From positions 1 through 40,279 of the forward strand of contig NZ_JFYL01000024.1 of assembly GCF_000632455.1 (NCBI RefSeq): a stretch of 40,279 bases of DNA, read 5' to 3'. This stretch comes from Acinetobacter sp. Ver3. Its GTDB lineage: Bacteria > Pseudomonadota > Gammaproteobacteria > Pseudomonadales > Moraxellaceae. Below, in pieces: positions 35,650-40,279 of the stretch (its first letter is position 1; every line of letters begins with the position of its first letter). The position numbers were made by a program, and so were the translations under genes. Under the pieces are notes generated by a model. The model was not told the origin of the DNA. It saw only the letters and a list, made by a program, of their open reading frames with translations, and did not search any database.

Positions 35650-38289
35650 GTGCTAGAAGCTTACCGCCAACACGTTGAAGAACGTGCCGCACTCGGAGTC
35701 CCACCGAAGCCACTTGATGACGCTCAAACAGCTGCATTAGTTGAATTATTAAAAAATCCACCAGCTGGCGAAGAAGCATTCTTAGTTGATTTGCTTGAAA
35801 ACCGTGTTCCAGCAGGTGTTGACCAAGCTGCTTACGTAAAAGCTGCTTTCTTGGCTGCTTTGGCGAAAGGTGAAGCGACTTCTCCATTAGTTTCTAAAGA
35901 GCGTGCGGTTTACTTACTAGGTACTATGCTTGGTGGTTACAACGTTGCTCCTTTAGTTGAATTATTAGAAGACGCAGCGCTTGGTGCTTTAGCTGCTGAA
36001 GCGCTTAAGAAAACACTTCTTGTTTTCGATGCGTTCCATGATGTTGCTGATAAAGCAAAAGCAGGTAACGAAAACGCGAAAGCTGTTCTTCAATCTTGGG
36101 CTGACGCTGAATGGTTCACTAGCCGTAAAGATGTTCCAGAAGAAATCAAACTTACAGTTTTCAAAGTTACTGGCGAAACTAACACTGACGACTTGTCACC
36201 TGCACAAGACGCTTGGAGCCGTCCAGACATTCCGTTACACGCTAACGCAATGTTGAAAAACGAACGTGATGGTATTAAGCCAGAAGTTCCAGGTGAAGTT
36301 GGTCCATTAACTCAAATCAAAGAATTAATTGCGAAAGGCAATACTGTTGCTTACGTGGGTGACGTTGTTGGTACGGGTTCATCTCGTAAATCTGCTACAA
36401 ACTCTGTGCTTTGGTTCTTCGGTGACGAAATCGCTCACATTCCAAACAAGAAAGAAGGCGGTTACTGCTTAGGTTCTAAGATTGCTCCGATTTTCTTCAA
36501 CACTATGGAAGACGCAGGTGCGTTACCTGTTGAGATCGACGTTGCAAACATGAACATGGGCGACGAAATCACGTTAAAGATTGACAAAGCGACTGCAAAA
36601 GTTACAGCGTTCAAAGATGGCGCTCAAATTGCTGAAGCTGAGTTAAAAACTCCAGTACTTCTAGACGAAGTACGTGCGGGTGGTCGTATTAACTTGATCA
36701 TTGGTCGTGGCTTGACTACTAAAGCACGTGAAGAATTGGGTCTTCCTGCTTCTGACTTGTTCCGTACTCCAGTTCAACCAGCTGCAACTGGCAAAGGCTT
36801 CACGCTTGCTCAGAAGATGGTTGGTCGTGCTTGTGGTCTTCCAGAAGGTCAAGGTGTACTTCCAGGTACTTACTGCGAACCTAAGATGACAACTGTTGGT
36901 TCTCAAGATACAACAGGTCCAATGACGCGTGACGAATTGAAAGACTTAGCTTGCTTAGGTTTCTCTGCTGACCTCGTAATGCAATCTTTCTGTCATACTG
37001 CTGCGTATCCAAAACCAGTTGACGTTCAAATGCAACACACGCTTCCTGATTTCATCATGAACCGTGGTGGTGTATCACTACGTCCAGGTGACGGTATTAT
37101 CCACTCTTGGTTAAACCGTATGCTTCTTCCAGATACAGTAGGTACTGGTGGTGACTCGCATACTCGTTTCCCAATCGGTATTTCTTTCCCAGCGGGTTCT
37201 GGTCTTGTAGCGTTCGCTGCAGCAACTGGTGTTATGCCACTTGATATGCCTGAATCAGTTCTTGTGAAGTTCAAAGGTAAAATGCAACCTGGTATCACTT
37301 TACGTGACCTAGTACATGCGATTCCTTACTACGCAATTAAAGAAGGTGACTTAACTGTAGAGAAGAAAGGTAAGAAAAACATCTTCTCTGGTCGTATCTT
37401 AGAGATCGACTTATCAGAAATGGAAACTGACTTAACTGTTGAACAAGCGTTCGAACTTTCTGATGCTTCTGCTGAACGTTCTGCTGCTGGTTGTGCGATC
37501 ACACTTTCTGAAGAGAAAGTTGCTGAATACCTTCGTTCAAACATCACGATGTTGAAGTGGATGATCTCTGAAGGTTATGGCGATGCTCGTACTATGGCGC
37601 GCCGTGTTGAGAACATGGAAAAATGGTTAGCGAATCCATCACTTCTTAAAGCTGATGCTGACGCTGAATACACGAAAGTGTATGAAATCGACCTTGCTGA
37701 CATCAAAGAACCTATCCTTTGCTGCCCGAACGATCCAGATGATGCAAAACTTCTTTCTGACGTTCAAGGCGACAAAATTGATGAAGTATTCATCGGTTCT
37801 TGTATGACGAACATCGGTCACTTCCGTGCAGCTGGTAAACTTTTAGACAAAGTACCTGGTGGTTCTTTATCTACTCGTCTTTGGTTAGCTCCTCCAACTC
37901 GTATGGACGAACGCCAATTGATGGAAGAAGGTTTCTACAATACTTATGGTAAAGCTGGCGCGCGTACTGAAATGCCAGGTTGTTCATTATGTATGGGTAA
38001 CCAAGCACGTGTAGCTCCAAATACAACTGTAGTTTCTACTTCTACGCGTAACTTCCCGAACCGTTTAGGTCAAGGTGCGAACGTTTACTTGGCTTCTGCT
38101 GAGCTTGCATCTGTTGCTGCGGTACTTGGTAAGTTGCCAACTCCTGAAGAATACCAACAGTATGCTGCTCAAATCGACAGCATGTCTGCGGATATTTACA
38201 AGTACTTGAACTTCGATCAAATGAACGACTATACAGACGCTGCTAAAGACGTTGATACGAAGAAAATTGCTGCTGCTCAATTAAGCTAA
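35650..38289 (+). CDS. acnB: Aconitate hydratase B (2-methylisocitrate dehydratase)
   Basis: This TCA-cycle enzyme interconverts citrate and isocitrate through a [4Fe-4S] cluster. The 879 residues follow the AcnB order: HEAT-like N-terminal domain (about 1-160), swivel domain with GDVVGTGSSRKSATNSV, then the catalytic domains with GGDSHTRFPIG. The cluster cysteines are Cys718 (FIGSCMTNIGH), Cys778 and Cys781 (MPGCSLCMGN). The start is GTG, supported by a GAGG about 10 bp upstream and the family N-terminus (LEAYRQHVEERAALG). Codon choice is strongly biased (GGT, GCT, CGT, AAC), as expected of a highly expressed gene and unlike the genes that follow. Confidence 0.98.
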   Translation: MLEAYRQHVEERAALGVPPKPLDDAQTAALVELLKNPPAGEEAFLVDLLENRVPAGVDQAAYVKAAFLAALAKGEATSPLVSKERAVYLLGTMLGGYNVAPLVELLEDAALGALAAEALKKTLLVFDAFHDVADKAKAGNENAKAVLQSWADAEWFTSRKDVPEEIKLTVFKVTGETNTDDLSPAQDAWSRPDIPLHANAMLKNERDGIKPEVPGEVGPLTQIKELIAKGNTVAYVGDVVGTGSSRKSATNSVLWFFGDEIAHIPNKKEGGYCLGSKIAPIFFNTMEDAGALPVEIDVANMNMGDEITLKIDKATAKVTAFKDGAQIAEAELKTPVLLDEVRAGGRINLIIGRGLTTKAREELGLPASDLFRTPVQPAATGKGFTLAQKMVGRACGLPEGQGVLPGTYCEPKMTTVGSQDTTGPMTRDELKDLACLGFSADLVMQSFCHTAAYPKPVDVQMQHTLPDFIMNRGGVSLRPGDGIIHSWLNRMLLPDTVGTGGDSHTRFPIGISFPAGSGLVAFAAATGVMPLDMPESVLVKFKGKMQPGITLRDLVHAIPYYAIKEGDLTVEKKGKKNIFSGRILEIDLSEMETDLTVEQAFELSDASAERSAAGCAITLSEEKVAEYLRSNITMLKWMISEGYGDARTMARRVENMEKWLANPSLLKADADAEYTKVYEIDLADIKEPILCCPNDPDDAKLLSDVQGDKIDEVFIGSCMTNIGHFRAAGKLLDKVPGGSLSTRLWLAPPTRMDERQLMEEGFYNTYGKAGARTEMPGCSLCMGNQARVAPNTTVVSTSTRNFPNRLGQGANVYLASAELASVAAVLGKLPTPEEYQQYAAQIDSMSADIYKYLNFDQMNDYTDAAKDVDTKKIAAAQLS

Positions 38290-38293
38290 GTTA

Positions 38294-38322
38294 TTGAAAA
38301 ATAATTTATATTGAGTTAGAAA
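38294..38322 (+). promoter_or_regulatory. Candidate promoter of the nuclease gene, overlapping the acnB 3' region
   Basis: TTGAAA (38294-38299) and TAGAAA (38317-38322) are 17 bp apart. They lie between the acnB stop and its terminator. If used, the transcript would begin inside the terminator hairpin. No other promoter fits in the 12 bp between the terminator and the ATG. Confidence 0.35.
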
Positions 38323-38351
38323 TAAGGGCTGAGTAATCAGCCCTTATTTTT
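38320..38351 (+). terminator. Strong terminator of acnB
   Basis: A 13-bp perfect stem AAATAAGGGCTGA/TCAGCCCTTATTT (38320-38332, 38337-38349) has a GTAA loop and extra T. It ends 12 bp before the ATG of the next gene. Confidence 0.9.
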
Positions 38352-38363
38352 GTGTGTTAAAAA

Positions 38364-39356
38364 ATGAAAAAATATTTAATGGTAAGAAGTCCAGAATCTT
38401 TAATAAAAGAGAATAGAATTGGATATGGTTGGAAGCAGGTAAACTTTTCAGTACATTCAAATATAAAAACTGTGATTCAAGAAATTATCGAAAAAAATGG
38501 TTCGATTGGTCGTATGACTAATCAAGTTAAGAACTATTTTGAATTAAAGAGTGAAGATATTGTTATTGTTCCTTTAGGTAAAAAGATTGCGATTGCTAAA
38601 GTAATAGGAACCAAAAAATATGATCCTCTATTTAAAGGAGGACATGGTGCTAATCAAATCGATGTAGAGTTTTTTAGAAAAGATGGAAAAGTAATTTATA
38701 TTCCACGCTCTAAGCTAAAAGAAAATTTAGAGAGCAGATTAAAGCTTAGAACTACAATAGGTGATCTAACAAGATTTTCCCAAGAGATAGATCATATTAT
38801 TCAAAACTTAAAGGACTTAGGGGATTTTGATATAAAGAGTAGTTTTCAAGAAAAAATAGATCAATATGAAAATGAATTTAAAACAGAATTATTGAATGCC
38901 TTATGGAAAGGGAATACACGTTTAAAAGCTGGCGGTAGGGGTTTAGAGGAATTGATTAAAGAACTCTTAGAAATACAAGGTTACTCAAGTGTATTGATCT
39001 TAGATAAAAAGAATGGTGAAGGCATAGCAGATATTGATATAGAAGCAACATCAGAAAACAACCCATTTTTAAAAAATATTTTAGTTCAAGTGAAACATCA
39101 TAGGGGGGAAACAGATAAACATGCAATAAACCAATTGATTGCCTATGAAGAAGAAATAGGTATCAGAACTTACAAATGGGTTATAACAACAGGATATCTT
39201 TCAAAAGAGTCGAAAGAATTTGCTGAGTTAAACCAAGTAAATATTATGGAAGGTGAGCAATTGGTTGATTGGATTTATGCAAATTTATCAAAATTAAAAT
39301 CATCGACTAAAGAAGCACTAGGCATTGTGGATGTTCCTAAGTTGAGTTGGGTGTAA
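38364..39356 (+). CDS. Mrr-type PD-(D/E)XK restriction endonuclease
   Basis: The product has 330 residues. The C-terminal half (about 185-315) is an Mrr_cat-like nuclease: GGRGLEELIKELLEIQGY (190-207) forms the first helix with Glu195/196. Asp223 and Asp225 lie in GIADIDIEA, and Gln242-Val-Lys244 in ILVQVKHH complete a D...QxK active site; NQLIAYEEE and YKWVITTGYLSKE follow as in Mrr. The N-terminal half (about 1-150) contains SEDIVIVPLGKKIAIAKVIG and a strand-rich region that resembles PUA/EVE-like domains found in modification-dependent enzymes; this is tentative. Codon use (many ATA, AGA, TTA) differs sharply from acnB, suggesting transfer. No Shine-Dalgarno is evident. It is paired with the next gene, 23 bp downstream. 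Confidence 0.82.
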   Translation: MKKYLMVRSPESLIKENRIGYGWKQVNFSVHSNIKTVIQEIIEKNGSIGRMTNQVKNYFELKSEDIVIVPLGKKIAIAKVIGTKKYDPLFKGGHGANQIDVEFFRKDGKVIYIPRSKLKENLESRLKLRTTIGDLTRFSQEIDHIIQNLKDLGDFDIKSSFQEKIDQYENEFKTELLNALWKGNTRLKAGGRGLEELIKELLEIQGYSSVLILDKKNGEGIADIDIEATSENNPFLKNILVQVKHHRGETDKHAINQLIAYEEEIGIRTYKWVITTGYLSKESKEFAELNQVNIMEGEQLVDWIYANLSKLKSSTKEALGIVDVPKLSWV

Positions 39357-39379
39357 AGTTATCTAGAACGAGAATAATA

Positions 39380-40162
39380 ATGAAAGATTTGATTGATGCA
39401 ATTAATACACGCGTTAAAGAACCATATTGGGGATTCTTTTTATTAGCGTTTTTAGCATTTAATTGGCGTGCCTTATTTTTATTGTGTTTTGCTAAAGGAA
39501 CAGCGCAAGAAAAAATCTTTTTATTTGATGATCAAACAACTTTTTTAAGTTTAATTGTTTTTCCAATCATTACGGCAGTTGCAATAATGTTGGTAACGCC
39601 TTGGTTAAAAGTTTTATTTGGGTGGATTTCAAGGTCTGCTTATGAACGTCTGAACTCACAGGATCTAAAAAGAGAGCATAAATATTTGGCCGAAAAAAAT
39701 CTATTAGAGCAAGAAAGATCTTTAGAGTTGGCAAATAAAGAGAAAGAGTTAATTGACCAAGCAAAGCGTGATGTAGATATTGAACAAATTAATGACGAAA
39801 ATACCAGGGAAATTTTAAGAGCTGAAATAGATAAGTTAAGACAGGAAAGAAATCAATTAGATCATAATGAGAATATAAAGCAGTATAAAGAATTAACAAT
39901 TTATGAGAAAAATATTCTTGAATATCTTTACGCTAATGAAGGTAAATATATTGGAAAAGATGAAGTTTCATATAGACCTAGTATAACTATTGGATCAAAA
40001 GAATATGTGGAAGAAAGTAATTTGAGAGATTATCTAAATTATGCAGATGCCCTCAAATCTTTAAAATCAAAAGGTTTAATCAGAGATGTTGGGAAAGAGG
40101 GGAGGATTTTTGAATTAGAAAATAAAGGAAAAGAGTACATGGAGAATTTTAAAATTGCTTAA
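39380..40162 (+). CDS. Two-helix membrane protein with coiled coil and winged helix
   Basis: The protein is 260 residues from the ATG at 39380, preferred over a TTG that lies within the upstream gene. An N-terminal amphipathic stretch (MKDLIDAINTRVKEPYWGF) leads to two membrane helices (about 17-38 and 56-80). A Glu/Lys-rich coiled coil follows (about 90-165), then a C-terminal winged-helix-like domain (about 170-258: TIYEKNILEYLYANEGKYI, then YADALKSLKSKGLIRD and a wing). I do not recognise a named family. Both ends of the coiled coil probably face the cytoplasm, so the winged helix would be membrane-tethered. Codon use and AT content match the nuclease gene, with which it forms a likely operon. 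Confidence 0.72.
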   Translation: MKDLIDAINTRVKEPYWGFFLLAFLAFNWRALFLLCFAKGTAQEKIFLFDDQTTFLSLIVFPIITAVAIMLVTPWLKVLFGWISRSAYERLNSQDLKREHKYLAEKNLLEQERSLELANKEKELIDQAKRDVDIEQINDENTREILRAEIDKLRQERNQLDHNENIKQYKELTIYEKNILEYLYANEGKYIGKDEVSYRPSITIGSKEYVEESNLRDYLNYADALKSLKSKGLIRDVGKEGRIFELENKGKEYMENFKIA

Positions 40163-40279
40163 TATATTAAATTTTAAATAAATTAGAATTCATATAAATT
40201 GTTTATACTATTTATATTTTAACTCTACATTAAGTCAAATTTGATATCATGTATTTTATTGAAAATTACTTAAATGAAC
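40163..40279. other. AT-rich end of window
   Basis: These 117 bp after the last gene are very AT-rich. I see no hairpin with a T run, no open frame and no repeat. Confidence 0.4.

Noticed and set aside
38364..40162. Complete type I or type III restriction-modification system
   Set aside because: No methyltransferase, specificity or helicase gene is present in the window, so the nuclease is more like a stand-alone type IV-like or novel effector.
1..40279. tRNA, rRNA, CRISPR arrays, insertion sequences or prophage genes
   Set aside because: I looked through the intergenic stretches and saw no cloverleaf, regular spaced repeats, transposase or phage protein. A short or divergent element could still be missed without a search.

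Overview
The window reads as a chromosomal segment of a gammaproteobacterium, most likely an Acinetobacter species. The DNA is AT-rich. The cyo oxidase genes, ppsA/ppsR, coq7, a TamA/TamB pair with a long Q/E-rich TamA head, paired glycine-zipper proteins and acnB all fit that genus. Genus assignment is inference from protein recognition; no search was run.

Layout. Positions 1-5000 (minus strand) hold a complete cytochrome bo3 quinol oxidase operon, cyoABCDE, closed by a terminator at the left edge. Upstream of cyoA lie a 17-bp inverted repeat next to the -10 box and a second palindrome further up. Positions 5200-9500 hold a GYF/RDD membrane protein, phosphoenolpyruvate synthase ppsA (TTG start) and its divergent regulator ppsR. 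Positions 9600-13700 (minus) hold a diiron ferritin-like protein followed by a truncated flavin-monooxygenase-like protein, a luciferase-like monooxygenase and two glycine-zipper proteins. Positions 14000-16000 hold prfA-prmC, encoding release factor 1 and the methylase that modifies it, behind a leader with a 12-bp hairpin and no clear ribosome binding site. Positions 16000-18500 (minus) hold a sulfonate-type ABC permease and binding protein without an ATPase, and an unknown small protein. Positions 18700-26500 hold an SDR dehydrogenase, an AmiD-like lipoprotein amidase, a MoeB/ThiF protein, an ABC1/UbiB-family kinase-like protein, folB with an overlapping degenerate folK-like gene, a DUF2799 lipoprotein, and coq7 with an MFS transporter. 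Positions 26600-34000 hold tamA-tamB. Positions 34000-35400 hold three small proteins, two of them lipoproteins, one of which joins DUF333 to a peptidase-inhibitor I78 domain. Positions 35650-38289 hold acnB.

Much of the window is respiration and central carbon metabolism (quinol oxidase, ubiquinone synthesis, PEP synthase, aconitase) plus envelope assembly (TamAB, amidase, lipoproteins).

The accessory part is at the right end, 38364-40162: a two-gene unit directly behind the acnB terminator. The first gene encodes an Mrr-type PD-(D/E)XK nuclease with a possible PUA/EVE-like head. The second encodes a two-helix membrane protein with a coiled coil and a C-terminal winged helix. I do not recognise this pair as a named system, and it is the best candidate for an undescribed defence module. 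No RNA genes, CRISPR arrays or insertion sequences were seen.
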